A program made the translations under genes and the position numbers. From assembly GCF_003605435.1 (NCBI RefSeq), contig NZ_QXQB01000003.1, positions 186,001 to 250,000 of the forward strand: DNA of 64,000 bases, read 5' to 3'. The stretch is from Paenibacillus pinisoli. GTDB lineage: Bacteria > Bacillota > Bacilli > Paenibacillales > Paenibacillaceae. The notes below the pieces were generated by a model. The model ran no database searches. It had not been told where the DNA came from and saw only the letters and a program-made list of their open reading frames with translations. Each line of letters opens with the position of its first letter. The stretch's first letter is position 1. Below, in pieces: positions 54,296 through 63,691 of the stretch.

Positions 54296-55537
54296 TTATG
54301 CGGCAGCCGCCTTCTTCCTCTTCCCTTTGCCTTTGCCCGGCTTCATGCCGAACAAGGCAACGACACAGCATAATAACGCTACTCCCGCCAAGGAATAAAA
54401 CAGCCATTCTTCATGATTTAGAAGCGCAGACGCCGTTAACGGCCCTACGGCTACACCAATAAACCTCATACTGCTGTACAATGACGTGATTGTCCCCCGC
54501 TGCTCCTTCTCCACGCCTTCCGTAATAAGCGCATCCAGGCAAGGCAGCGATAATCCTATCCCAACGCCGCCTGCAAACATGACGGAGATTAGAAATACGA
54601 TACTCTTTGTATTCACGAGTCCGCATATCAGCATAGCCGCTGTGAGCAGTGCCGCCCCGACAACGGAGAACCATTTCATCTTAGGCTTGCTCTCGCCAAC
54701 AACTTTGCCGGCAATGAATGAAGACAAGCAGATAGCGCATAGCGGAATCGCAAGGATAAGGCCCTTCCAGAGCCCGTCGATATGATAATGATCCTCCAGT
54801 ACGGAAGATAAATAATAAAGGAAGGCGAACATCACAAACATCAAAATACCGCCAATCGCGAAGATAGCGTAAAGCCAACGATTCTGGCCCAGTATTTCCT
54901 TTGTATTGCTTATGAAGTCCTTCAAGCCCCTTGGGGCTTCCTTCTTCTGCTTCTTCGGTTTTGGCACTTTTACGAAGTAAGCCACAGCAAAGATTGATAT
55001 CGCCGAAAATAAAGGAATGACAGCAAGCGGCATAAACCAGATGATCAGCGCCAGAGCAGAGCCGAGTATCGGGCTAAGTACCTTGCCAAATGTATTAGAC
55101 GTCTCGATCATGCCGAGTCCGCTGCTGATCTGCTGCTGGCTTCGGAACATATCTCCAACCAAAGGGAGCACAATCGGAAATGCGCCTGCTGCTCCCATGC
55201 CTTGTACAAGCCGTCCGCCTAAAATAACGTAATAAGCGGCTTGATCCTGTAATAGCCAGGCGCCTAGTCCTGAAATAATGCCTCCAATAGCTGCAATTAT
55301 TAATCCGATAAGAATAATGAGTTTTCTGCCGAAACGATCCGACAGATAACCCGCAATCGGGATGCAGATAATGGAGACCGCGGCGTATACCGTAATAATC
55401 AGGCTGGATTGGACGGGAGAAATGTTCAGCTTTTTCTGCATCAAGGGCAGAACAGGGATCAACATGGAATTGGCAAGCGTCATGATGAGGGGGATAGAGG
55501 CTAACGCCGCCAAATCCCATTTTTTCTTATCGCTCAC
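54296..55537 (-). CDS. MFS transporter, DHA1-like exporter
   Basis: 413 residues from GTG 55537 (GGGG 7 nt upstream; SDKKKWDLAALASIPLIMTL is the usual start of this group). Twelve helices. Loop motif GYLSDRFGRKLII (about 60-72) and the helix-5 region LVGDMFRSQQQISSGLGM place it in the DHA1 drug-proton antiporters of Bacillales. The substrate is unknown. A small basic C-terminus (KPGKGKGKRKKAAAA) ends the protein. Confidence 0.9.
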   Translation of the reverse strand: MSDKKKWDLAALASIPLIMTLANSMLIPVLPLMQKKLNISPVQSSLIITVYAAVSIICIPIAGYLSDRFGRKLIILIGLIIAAIGGIISGLGAWLLQDQAAYYVILGGRLVQGMGAAGAFPIVLPLVGDMFRSQQQISSGLGMIETSNTFGKVLSPILGSALALIIWFMPLAVIPLFSAISIFAVAYFVKVPKPKKQKKEAPRGLKDFISNTKEILGQNRWLYAIFAIGGILMFVMFAFLYYLSSVLEDHYHIDGLWKGLILAIPLCAICLSSFIAGKVVGESKPKMKWFSVVGAALLTAAMLICGLVNTKSIVFLISVMFAGGVGIGLSLPCLDALITEGVEKEQRGTITSLYSSMRFIGVAVGPLTASALLNHEEWLFYSLAGVALLCCVVALFGMKPGKGKGKRKKAAAA

Positions 55538-55719
55538 GCTTATTCCCCATTCTATAATGTGATAACAACAATAAACCACCGACGCTGCACCGCAGACTCG
55601 CCTATTCTCTCCCGATTAATTTGTACGGTTAGACCAAATATATTCCGCATCCCTGCTGTCAGAATATGAATAAGACAGGGATTCCACCCCATAGGCTATT
55701 GTAGGGAGGGATCGTACAT

Positions 55720-56505
55720 ATGGATGAACAAGCTTGGTTCGAGCACCGCTTCTGGCTGCAAATATTAGGGGATCATTCCAGATTTATTTACAACGCGCTG
55801 TCGCCCGTGGAATTAAAAGATATTCAGACCGCCTCGCAATTTATTCATCACTATGATCAGCTGCTGAATCAAGCAAGGGAGCAATCCATTGCTCTTGCCG
55901 AGCTGAATGCGGCGGCCAATACCTTGACCGGACAGCTTCGCGCCTTCAAGCTGGATCTGCTTGACCGCACGCTGCGCGGGAAAGTGAAAATCGGCTTTAC
56001 TCCTACATTCCTGAATCATATGGTCAATGAGCTGGAGGAGTATCAGCGTATCCTGGCTTCCTTGCTGGAGGGAAAAGGAGTTCCCCAGTTCCCTTCGCTT
56101 CACCATGACCTGCTCTGGCTTCAGGATGCTTCCGGGCATGCCGCCTCCATCGCCATGGATCTGGATTCGGTCGAAAAGCGCCTGATCAAAAAAAGCCGAA
56201 AATTCGAAAAGCACTTTACCCAGTTCTATATAAAATCCATTGAACTGGTAGGCTACTTCCGTACCATGAGAGACCGTTATCCCGTATTAGGCAAATTCCA
56301 TAACGACGTTAATTTGGAGATGAAGATATTCATGTCGTTCCTGAAGGAGCTCGAAGAGCTGGAGCTAAGCGAAGAGCTGCTCAGCCGTATCGATCCGCTT
56401 ATGCCCAATCACATGTACCGGGAAGAATGTTATTATTTGCTCAAGCTGTCCCAAAGCGGCGATATCGCCAAACCTGATTGCGACCCGGCGGAGCCCAGAA
56501 TATAA
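55720..56505 (+). CDS. DUF2935 domain protein
   Basis: 261 residues. Two repeated DUF2935 segments are visible: WFEHRFWLQILGDHSRFIYN (residues about 6-25) and the second half (LDLLDRTLRGKVKIGFTPTF, HHDLLWLQDASGHAASI). The conserved E/H pattern (WFEHRFW ... HDLLWLQDA) suggests a ferritin-like metal-binding four-helix bundle. Function is not established. Single plus-strand gene. Confidence 0.86.
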   Translation: MDEQAWFEHRFWLQILGDHSRFIYNALSPVELKDIQTASQFIHHYDQLLNQAREQSIALAELNAAANTLTGQLRAFKLDLLDRTLRGKVKIGFTPTFLNHMVNELEEYQRILASLLEGKGVPQFPSLHHDLLWLQDASGHAASIAMDLDSVEKRLIKKSRKFEKHFTQFYIKSIELVGYFRTMRDRYPVLGKFHNDVNLEMKIFMSFLKELEELELSEELLSRIDPLMPNHMYREECYYLLKLSQSGDIAKPDCDPAEPRI

Positions 56506-56545
56506 CAGGGGGCCTTCACAAGCCCGACTTCAATGAGGCATCGGC

Positions 56546-57385
56546 TTAATGCGGCATTGCCATTTCATTGAAATGCTCGGCGAGCGTCGCTAATTGCTTC
56601 TCAAGCTCTTCATCCTGCATTGGCATGCCATGACCCGTTATGACGGCGCGCGGCTTTAACGCTTCCAGCTTGCGAACCGATTGCCTGGCCGCCTCCCAAT
56701 CGGTCGTCAAATATTTGGGCGGCCCGTTCATCTCCCGCTCTTGCGTGAACACCTTGTACAGCGACTCTTGCTTGACTGTAACAAAAGCATCTCCGGCTAT
56801 CAAAACACGGTCACGCTCACGGAATAATGAGATATGGCCCCCTGTATGACCGGGTGTATGCAGCCACTTCCAATGGGGCAGATAAGGGATGCTTCCATCC
56901 TCGGGCAGCGTATGGATATATTCCCCCAATTGAATCGGCCGGACGGGGAACAAGGGAGACATCTTGGCAACAAGGCCGCTATCGACACTTGGGTCCGGCT
57001 CTGGATAGCTCTCTTGTCCGGTCAGGTAAGGCATCTCCGCAAGATGAGCGTACACTGGCACATTCCAATGCCTGATAAGCTCCACAATAGCGCCGACATG
57101 GTCGAAGTGACCGTGCGTCAGGACAATGGCCGCCGGCTTCTTCCCGCTTCCGAATCGCCGCTCTGCTGCCTCAATGATCGCATCGGCAGAGCCGGGCATA
57201 CCCGCATCGACCAATACCCACCCTTCCTGCCCAGGCATGCCGACAAAGCATATATTGACGATCTGAACCGTATATCCCGCAACATCCGAAGCCACTTCAT
57301 GAATGTCCCCGCTCTCCAGCGAAGTTACTGGAAGATAATGATAGTCGCTTCCATAGGATAAATGGTCATGCTGCTTCTCTTCCAT
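56546..57385 (-). CDS. MBL fold metallo-hydrolase
   Basis: 279 residues. Zinc-binding motif LTHGHFDHVGAIVELI (about 88-103), then HTPGHTGGHISLFRERDRVLIAGDAF and ITGHGMPMQDEEL. Close in layout to glyoxalase II-like or lactonase-like MBL hydrolases of unknown substrate. It starts 12 nt after the stress-protein-like gene on the same strand. Confidence 0.92.
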   Translation of the reverse strand: MEEKQHDHLSYGSDYHYLPVTSLESGDIHEVASDVAGYTVQIVNICFVGMPGQEGWVLVDAGMPGSADAIIEAAERRFGSGKKPAAIVLTHGHFDHVGAIVELIRHWNVPVYAHLAEMPYLTGQESYPEPDPSVDSGLVAKMSPLFPVRPIQLGEYIHTLPEDGSIPYLPHWKWLHTPGHTGGHISLFRERDRVLIAGDAFVTVKQESLYKVFTQEREMNGPPKYLTTDWEAARQSVRKLEALKPRAVITGHGMPMQDEELEKQLATLAEHFNEMAMPH

Positions 57386-57397
57386 TCGTTCCTCCTC

Positions 57398-57961
57398 CTA
57401 ACTTCCATCGGCAATACGATACGCGCCGCAGCGGCGGAAGGCCGCTTCCGCAATGCCTAGCTTGGAGAGATCCGGTCCGCCGTCCTTGTCGAGAAGCGAC
57501 TTGCTTTCATCGGTTTCTACAATAAAGGCGATCGCGCCGCTTCTTACGGCCTCCGAGCATAGCTTCGATTCCTTGCTGTCCAGTCCAAGCGCCTGGTATG
57601 CGCGGGTGCTGCTGTTGTCGATGAAGCCAAGCGGCGCGCCCGTCGAGTAGTTGCCGTTCCATCCGCCTCCCGCCGAATCCAGAAATGAAGTCATGCCATA
57701 CCCGCCCGCCACATTGGGATAGCCGTTGCTAGGATTAATGACCAAGCCCATATAGCTAAGCTCTCCTCCCCTTGTGCCTGTCTCCTCCAGCTCGCGCATT
57801 TCCTCTACATGAGTGTCGGTCTCCGTCTCGATTCGTCTGGAGTGCTCCCAATCCTTCGTCAGAATAAGCATCTCTCCCGGCGTAAATCCCGCCTGCTCAA
57901 GCTCCTCGATTGCCGTAATAACATCCTGCTGCCTTTCAAATAATCCGATTTTTTTGGCCAT
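57398..57961 (-). CDS. General-stress-protein-like (YflT-type N-terminal domain) protein
   Basis: 187 residues. The first 45 residues (KKIGLFERQQDVITAIEEL, AGFTPGEMLILTKDWEHSRR) resemble YflT/heat-induced stress protein domains found in GsiB/YflT-like general stress proteins. The remainder (Gly/Asn-rich, 95-130, then EAVRSGAIAFIVETDESKS) is less clear. I do not see the complete Gly-rich motifs of the archetype, so the family is tentative. It is cotranscribed with the MBL hydrolase. Confidence 0.62.
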   Translation of the reverse strand: MAKKIGLFERQQDVITAIEELEQAGFTPGEMLILTKDWEHSRRIETETDTHVEEMRELEETGTRGGELSYMGLVINPSNGYPNVAGGYGMTSFLDSAGGGWNGNYSTGAPLGFIDNSSTRAYQALGLDSKESKLCSEAVRSGAIAFIVETDESKSLLDKDGGPDLSKLGIAEAAFRRCGAYRIADGS

Positions 57962-58163
57962 ATTGATGGTTCGCTTCCCTTCCTTAAGCTATTGGTCCTT
58001 TCAGTTGGTATGCCCAATGGCACTCGGAATCAATCGAATTTGTCGCTTGAAGCAGAATTTTGACAAATAACGTCAGATTAGGAGCAACAGGTTGTGCGGC
58101 TAGCCAAGTTCGGGGTATGATGTTGTGTAGATATGGGAGAAAACGAGCAAAGGGGATGGAAGG

Positions 58164-59372
58164 ATGATTCATCGGATGCTTCGGTATCCCGAGGGCTGGG
58201 AATGGCATGTCGTTCAGCAAGCCAGATACGAGCCCCTGGATCAGCAGCCGCTCCCGAGCAGGAAGGCCGCCGCTAGAGGCGAAGATGCACCTGCATTGAC
58301 ACGCGCAAAACCAAAACCTACGGTGTCCGAAGCACAATCGCAAGCCGAAGAGCACATTACGGAGTTGAAACGCGAATTTCCGGAATGCGCAATATGGCTG
58401 GATGAATGCCAGGGCAGACGAACGAATCATATATATGTAGACGAACAGCCGGTGATTGGCTCCATTCTGTGCGGCACCTTGATGATCCAGGTGACCGAGG
58501 ATCAATCCGACTTGCAGCCCTTCCACTTCTGGCTGTCTCGAAGCCGATTGGTTACGATGCATGAAGATATGCGGGTACCATTACGGCTTCAATCCGGCTC
58601 GCATACGCTGAAGTTCGATGATTGCAAGATTGCGCCAGAAGCTTTCTTCATTATGATCAGCGTGCTGCTGGAGACCTTCCACACCGGCTTGGACGGCTTT
58701 GAGCGCAGACTTGGCGAGCTGGAGAAGACGATGAGGCAGCGCAATCAGACCGGATTGCTTGATGTTATCTTCGAGAGACGGTACGAGCTTCTCCACTGGA
58801 GTCATCTCTTTATTCCAATCAGAGAATTGTACGGAGCGGCTAAGGAGTCGTTCACAGACGATCTGGGGGACAAGGAAGCCTTCATCCGCATCACGCATAA
58901 GCTGGAGCGTATCGAGACGCTGCTGAAGCATTACGCACTGGAGATCGATACCCTAATATCCATGGACGATGCCATATCCAGCTTCCGAGGCAACGATATT
59001 ATGAAGACGCTCACGATTTTCACTGTTCTGTTCCTCCCTGCTACAATTGCAGGCTCGCTTATGGGAAGCAACTTTAGCAATCTGCCGTACAAGGATCACC
59101 CTTGGGGCTTCACAGCCATGACGATTGGCATCTTCGCCATTACAATCGGCATCTACATCTGGCTATATAAAAAAGGCTGGACCGGCGACTTGCTGAACAA
59201 AAAAGGAAATCCAATTCTTATGGAAGACAAGCCGGATTTGCAAAAAGGCCGCAGCTCTCGCAGGCAGGCCAAACGGAAGAAAGCAGCGAAACCAAAAAAC
59301 AGCCATGCGCCAGCACCTGGCGATACATCCCAGACTTCCCTTGCTATGCGTTCCCGAAAAAATCGCGTGTAA
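58164..59372 (+). CDS. CorA-like metal ion transporter with variant GMN motif
   Basis: 402 residues. A long cytoplasmic N-terminal domain with helices (about 70-300) precedes two membrane helices (about 290-345). The CorA selectivity loop is normally YGMNF; here the segment is SLMGSNFSNLPYKDHPWGF, so the central Met is Ser (GSN). Magnesium selectivity may be changed. The C-terminal 50 residues are very basic (SSRRQAKRKKAAKPK). ATG at 58164 follows GGATGG. The pore call is firm, the substrate is not. Confidence 0.85.
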   Translation: MIHRMLRYPEGWEWHVVQQARYEPLDQQPLPSRKAAARGEDAPALTRAKPKPTVSEAQSQAEEHITELKREFPECAIWLDECQGRRTNHIYVDEQPVIGSILCGTLMIQVTEDQSDLQPFHFWLSRSRLVTMHEDMRVPLRLQSGSHTLKFDDCKIAPEAFFIMISVLLETFHTGLDGFERRLGELEKTMRQRNQTGLLDVIFERRYELLHWSHLFIPIRELYGAAKESFTDDLGDKEAFIRITHKLERIETLLKHYALEIDTLISMDDAISSFRGNDIMKTLTIFTVLFLPATIAGSLMGSNFSNLPYKDHPWGFTAMTIGIFAITIGIYIWLYKKGWTGDLLNKKGNPILMEDKPDLQKGRSSRRQAKRKKAAKPKNSHAPAPGDTSQTSLAMRSRKNRV

Positions 59373-59481
59373 TTCGCCGATTGAGTACGGGAACGTTTTT
59401 TATATGCGCGCCTGTGCAAGCACCTATTCTGGGCGATTCACATACATTATCCCATCAGTCGGTTGCGACGGAGGGATGACA

Positions 59482-60303
59482 ATGATGTCAGAATCGGAGC
59501 ATGCGAGAGGCATGGAGCCGGATTTGGGGACTGCGCTGTTCATGGCTGCGGTATGCGGACAAACTTACGTACAATTCAACAACAAAGATGACGGCTTATT
59601 CCTCGTTCCCCGCTCATACAGTCTGGTAGGGGAATTTACCGCTGCGAACGCTTATGATCAGCGGCAGGAACGCTTCGGCTTCCTGATCGTGTCTGAGCAA
59701 TGCGCTATATTAGCCTTTAGAGGCACCGGCTCCGCGGTGGATTGGGTTTCAGACTTCATCGCGCACCAGACGGTCTATCGCCCTGTCCGCAATGCAGGAC
59801 TGACACATAAAGGCTTTACCGATATCTATATGTCCGCGCGAGATCAGGTGCATGCCTTGCTCGGGCAGCTTCCATACGACAAGCCCTTGTTTATTACAGG
59901 CCATAGCCTTGGCGGCGCTCTTGCTACTCTGGCAGCGCTGGATATCGCAGCGAATACGCCGTTCCTGGCCCCCATGGTCTACACCTTTGGCGCCCCTAGA
60001 GTCGGCGATCCCAAATTCGTGCAAGCCTATAATTACATCGTACCTTTACACTTCCGATTCCAGAACGAATTCGATATCGTGCCGCATCTGCCTCCGCTTG
60101 TTTATCAATCGCCGCGAACGAAAGGCACGTATTTCTATTTGCACGTCAAAGGCGAAGTACAGCGCTCCTTCCGCATGGGCTCTGTCTCCAGCAATCATAT
60201 CTTATCCAGCTACTTCTCCGATTTGGCCAAAGAAAAACCCGCAGACGCAGCACTGATGTGCGCTGAGCCTCCGGGCTGGTGTCCGGCTGTCGAGGATGAA
60301 TAA
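59482..60303 (+). CDS. Class 3 lipase family protein
   Basis: 273 residues from ATG 59482, preceded by GGAGGG at 6 nt; the frame is open upstream but without a site. The lipase_3 core has AILAFRGTGSAVDWVSDFIA, FITGHSLGGALATLAALDIA (Ser nucleophile), VYTFGAPRVGDPKF, and DIVPHLPPLVYQSPRT. No signal peptide is apparent. Acts on acylglycerols or similar esters; in this position the in vivo role is unknown. Confidence 0.88.
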   Translation: MMSESEHARGMEPDLGTALFMAAVCGQTYVQFNNKDDGLFLVPRSYSLVGEFTAANAYDQRQERFGFLIVSEQCAILAFRGTGSAVDWVSDFIAHQTVYRPVRNAGLTHKGFTDIYMSARDQVHALLGQLPYDKPLFITGHSLGGALATLAALDIAANTPFLAPMVYTFGAPRVGDPKFVQAYNYIVPLHFRFQNEFDIVPHLPPLVYQSPRTKGTYFYLHVKGEVQRSFRMGSVSSNHILSSYFSDLAKEKPADAALMCAEPPGWCPAVEDE

Positions 60304-60311
60304 GGATGCCT

Positions 60312-60956
60312 CTATGCCGGCAAAACGTAAAGCAGAATAGCAAAGAAATGAACAATCGATCCCGCCAATACGAACATATGCCATACGGCATGATGATACG
60401 GGAAGCTGCGCCACATATAAAAGATGGTGCCTACCGTATACAGAATGCCTCCAGTTACAAGCAATTGCAGGCCGCCTGGCGCCAAATGCGTCGTTAGCGG
60501 CTTCCATGCAAATACGATAATCCAGCCCATTGCGATGTACAATATCGTGGAGGTGAACAGGTATCTGGATGGAAAAATCGACTTAAATACCGTTCCGACG
60601 ATGGCGATTCCCCATACAATGCCGAACAATACCCAACCAAGCGCTCCTTGGACGATATGGAACAGAATAGGCGTATACGTACCCGCAATAAAGACATAAA
60701 TTAATGAATGGTCAAGCGATTCGAATACGCGCTTGGCCTTTCCAATCGGAAAGCTATGGACAAGAGTCGAAGCCAAATACAGCAGCAGCATGGCGGAGCC
60801 ATAAATCGTGAAGCTGACGACATGCATGGCCGTGCCCTTTAGAGATGCGAATACAATGAGCAGCACAAGCCCCGCTATGCTGAGCAGCGCGCCAATGCCA
60901 TGCGTAATCGCATTGGCAATCTCTTCGCCTTTGGAGAATGTATGAGTATTAGCCAT
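60312..60956 (-). CDS. Hemolysin III / YqfA (PAQR-like) family membrane protein
   Basis: 214 residues from ATG 60956 (GAGGA upstream; longer in-frame start rejected). Seven helices. Motifs: SKGEEIANAITHGIGALLS at the N-terminus with conserved His, STLVHSFP, DHSLIYVFIAGTYTP and YHHAVWHMFVLAGSIVHFFA (His cluster). Belongs to the PAQR-like group originally named hemolysin III; in Bacillus it is a membrane protein of unknown physiological role. Convergent with the lipase gene. Confidence 0.92.
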   Translation of the reverse strand: MANTHTFSKGEEIANAITHGIGALLSIAGLVLLIVFASLKGTAMHVVSFTIYGSAMLLLYLASTLVHSFPIGKAKRVFESLDHSLIYVFIAGTYTPILFHIVQGALGWVLFGIVWGIAIVGTVFKSIFPSRYLFTSTILYIAMGWIIVFAWKPLTTHLAPGGLQLLVTGGILYTVGTIFYMWRSFPYHHAVWHMFVLAGSIVHFFAILLYVLPA

Positions 60957-61037
60957 AAGATAACCATCCTCTTCCGACGCGGCCTGCGAACATGCAGGAA
61001 GCGTCATGGTATGATGCTTACCTTCAAGTCTAATGGA

Positions 61038-61730
61038 TTACAGCCATTCTTTCAACCACGCCCGCACCCGCCCGATCGTCTTATCCAGATTGCATACCGA
61101 TTCCGTATCCATAAATGGCTCCGTATTGCGGAAGTAATCGGCATGTCCGCCCACCGTCGGAATGCCCTCCACATATCCCGGCGCATACTTGAAGCGATTC
61201 CAGGTCGGCATGGTCCGCCCCGCTCTCGTCCACCCGCCCCAGCTGCCAATGCGGCTAATGGGGTCGTTCAGCTTGCCCAGGTTGTCGATGGAGTGAAAGT
61301 AGCTGACCCGATCCTTAAGGACAGGATCGATCGGCGTTCGCGGCGAACCGACTTGTACAACGCGCAAGTCCCGCACGGAGCCCTCTTCGACCAGCATGCG
61401 GGCGGCCTGGTAAGCAGCTGCGCCTCCACCGCTATGACCAATGAATAGCGCCTTCTCCCCTTTGACGGTATCCTTGATTTGCTGCCATACATATTTGCCT
61501 CCGATTCTGCCTGCCCGCATCCGATTGGACAAGTCCGTCTTGACCTCCATCAGTTGCCTCATTAAGCTGCGGCTGGCGTCACCGTAAGGAAATAACACCT
61601 GTATCGTATGTTCAATTCCTTCCGCATGCAGCTGCTCAGTAAGCCTGGACTGGCATGCATTGAAGGAGCAAGGGTTTGTCTTCACTCCGGCAAGCAGATA
61701 GACGCGGAGCGACGATGTACTCACTGCCAT
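61038..61730 (-). CDS. Alpha/beta hydrolase-fold protein
   Basis: 230 residues, ATG 61730 behind GGAGGG. RVYLLAGVKTNPCSFNACQS opens the protein; the nucleophile elbow is LFIGHSGGGAAAYQAARML (about residues 95-113), and the end has GGHADYFRN, giving Ser and His of a possible triad. No signal peptide. Family assignment beyond the fold is uncertain. Confidence 0.82.
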   Translation of the reverse strand: MAVSTSSLRVYLLAGVKTNPCSFNACQSRLTEQLHAEGIEHTIQVLFPYGDASRSLMRQLMEVKTDLSNRMRAGRIGGKYVWQQIKDTVKGEKALFIGHSGGGAAAYQAARMLVEEGSVRDLRVVQVGSPRTPIDPVLKDRVSYFHSIDNLGKLNDPISRIGSWGGWTRAGRTMPTWNRFKYAPGYVEGIPTVGGHADYFRNTEPFMDTESVCNLDKTIGRVRAWLKEWL

Positions 61731-61957
61731 AGAGAATCCCTCCAGTGAAATATCGATGTGTCGTTATCCTCATTATGCGGGGACTCCGGGATAATCATTC
61801 TTGAATTTCACTGTCAGTTCCGACCACACTTGCAACCCGGCACAACACCCGTCCAAAAAACAATTCATGCAAACAACTGCCGCTGGCAGCGCTCACATGA
61901 CAACTAGGCTATATCCTATTCAACACATTGGCGGATTGCGAATCCGTCAAATATAAA

Positions 61958-61992
61958 AAGAACGCCAATCGCTTCTCGCGGCTGACGTTCCG
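61958..61992 (-). terminator. Weak terminator-like dyad
   Basis: GAACGCCA and TGACGTTC (61960-61967 and 61983-61990) form a stem with one mismatch. On the minus strand TTTTTATAT follows. Downstream of the small gene at 62009. Confidence 0.35.
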
Positions 61993-62008
61993 TTCATGAT
62001 ATTGCGTG

Positions 62009-62209
62009 TTATACGCCCATTTTTTTGCGCTGGTTGTTAACCTTTTTTGTGTTCTGGCTTTTCAGCTCCTGAGTCCCGGTTGAAAGATGCTTCTGACCTG
62101 GCTTGCCGCCGGAGGCTGCTTGCTTCTTCTGAGCCAGCAATTGCTTGGCGCGCTCGGCCTGGGATAACGGCTTGGACGGCTGAGCTTCGTTTTGTTCATT
62201 CGTAGACAT
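62009..62209 (-). CDS. Small basic hypothetical protein
   Basis: 66 residues, ATG 62209 behind GAGGTG. Very polar, Lys/Gln-rich (SQAERAKQLLAQKKQAASGG, NTKKVNNQRKKMGV) with no hydrophobic stretch. I do not recognise a family; such proteins occur in Paenibacillus genomes as small unknowns. The codon use and ribosome binding site support it. Upstream, 61731-62008 holds no gene that I can see. Confidence 0.7.
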   Translation of the reverse strand: MSTNEQNEAQPSKPLSQAERAKQLLAQKKQAASGGKPGQKHLSTGTQELKSQNTKKVNNQRKKMGV

Positions 62210-62240
62210 AGGTTCACCTCGCTTTATGCTCCAATCATTA

Positions 62241-63179
62241 CTATTCTACTACACTTACATACCGCGTAAAAGAGCCTTTCGACAGCCTTGCCTGATTCCT
62301 TACCCTGAAATCCGCTTTGATGAAACGCTCCGGGATATCCTCCGTCGTCACAATGACCGCTCGCCCCGCCATTCTTCGGACAGCCCGCAGCATATCCAGC
62401 GATTCCTCCTCCGGCAAGACAGAGCAGAGGTTGTACGGCATGTCCACGATCGCCGCGTCATACTGCTTCGCCGCATTCCGCATATCGCCAAGCATCACCT
62501 TATCGGGATAGCCGAAGTGAGCCAGGTTCAGCCTCGCTCCCCGCACTGCAAGGGGGTTGCGGTCTATCCCGTCTATAGCAATGCCCATCGACATCGCCTC
62601 GATAAGCACCGTACCCATGCCGCAGCATGGATCGATCAACCGCAGAGACGCCGGCTTCGCCTCCCCGGCAGCAATATTCACGATCGCTCTGGCCGCGCGG
62701 GTTGGCAGCGCAGTGGAATAATTTTGAGGCTTGCTCTGGTGCTTGAGCCATATCGATTCAGCGTCCTCGCTCGGTCCGAACAGCCAGCCCCCCTTGTAAC
62801 GGATCAGTCCAAACTGCCTATCCGGCCTGCGCATCTCTGCCTGGCCCTTCATGACGGAACCGACAGTTCGCTCCAGCTTGCGGCGCTCTTCATAATCGTG
62901 ATGCTCGTCCCCTTCCGTGTACAGCACCTTAAAGCTTCCGCTCACAGGCTCAAGCAGGGCAAGCCGCTCCGTAAGCTCAGTCAGATTCTCCGCTTCCTCC
63001 AGTATGCGAATGCGCCGTTTGAAGAATGGGCTTCGGTTCACGGACGGCAAGTCTTCATTCGCCTGCACAGATACGATGCCAGGCCCGATAGCCGCCTCGC
63101 ACCCGAACAGGGAATCCAGCTCCAATGCGCATAACTCCGCCTCGTCTTCATGCCTTGCATATGTATAGATGGCTTTCAT
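62241..63179 (-). CDS. TRM11-like methyltransferase
   Basis: 312 residues. RNA-guanine N2-methyltransferase features: IDPCCGMGTVLIEAMSMG (motif I, about residues 178-195), IDRNPLAVRGARLN, and DMPYNLCSVLPEE, the DPPY-type catalytic motif. The N-terminal 170 residues resemble a THUMP-containing or related RNA-binding domain but I could not confirm it. The target is probably tRNA guanosine, by family analogy. Confidence 0.88.
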   Translation of the reverse strand: MKAIYTYARHEDEAELCALELDSLFGCEAAIGPGIVSVQANEDLPSVNRSPFFKRRIRILEEAENLTELTERLALLEPVSGSFKVLYTEGDEHHDYEERRKLERTVGSVMKGQAEMRRPDRQFGLIRYKGGWLFGPSEDAESIWLKHQSKPQNYSTALPTRAARAIVNIAAGEAKPASLRLIDPCCGMGTVLIEAMSMGIAIDGIDRNPLAVRGARLNLAHFGYPDKVMLGDMRNAAKQYDAAIVDMPYNLCSVLPEEESLDMLRAVRRMAGRAVIVTTEDIPERFIKADFRVRNQARLSKGSFTRYVSVVE

Positions 63180-63190
63180 GCTCTCACACC

Positions 63191-63550
63191 TTAATTTTTG
63201 CTTTCGTCCGCTCCATCCGCCACGCTATTCGGCTGCTCCTCTGAAGAGAGAGATTCCTTGTCGCCATCGTACGCATAGTTTGCCTCGAACTTATCCGATA
63301 CAGACGGTCCCTCCGCTATGCGCTTCTCAAGCGACTTGACTGTCTTCTGAAGCTTATAAATCCGCAGCATCCCGAACAGCCCTACAGTCAGTCCGCCAAG
63401 CAGCGTCGATACGAGAATAACGAGAATAAGCGGTGTGTTCGTCTTCGCGAATAAGAAATTCACCTGCACTTGATCCACATTAATGACTGCGAATACTGCG
63501 ATAACCAGCGCAAATGCGAATGCCGATATCAGTATGCCTTGTCCCTTCAT
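63191..63550 (-). CDS. LapA domain-containing membrane protein
   Basis: 119 residues. Two membrane helices (about 6-26 and 40-60) with NVDQVQVNFLFAKTNTPLILVILVSTLLGGL between them match LapA/DUF1049. A charged, acidic tail (residues 75-119) follows. Family members associate with lipopolysaccharide assembly in Gram-negatives, and the role in Gram-positives is not clear. Confidence 0.88.
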   Translation of the reverse strand: MKGQGILISAFAFALVIAVFAVINVDQVQVNFLFAKTNTPLILVILVSTLLGGLTVGLFGMLRIYKLQKTVKSLEKRIAEGPSVSDKFEANYAYDGDKESLSSEEQPNSVADGADESKN

Positions 63551-63630
63551 GAATGATCCCTCCAGTTCTTAGGATTAGATTCTCATAATTAGTCCAAATA
63601 GTCTAGTGGTAAGGGGATCTCCGTATGGCA

Positions 63631-63670
63631 AAAAAAGAGCCGGCCCCGTCCTGTGACAAGAGGCCAGCCC
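63631..63670 (-). terminator. Terminator of the old-yellow-enzyme gene
   Basis: On the minus strand GGGCTGGCC (63670-63662) pairs with GGCCGGCTC (63645-63637), using two G-U pairs, and is followed by TTTTTT. Confidence 0.75.
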
Positions 63671-63691
63671 TTCCTTTTCCTTTATTGATAA

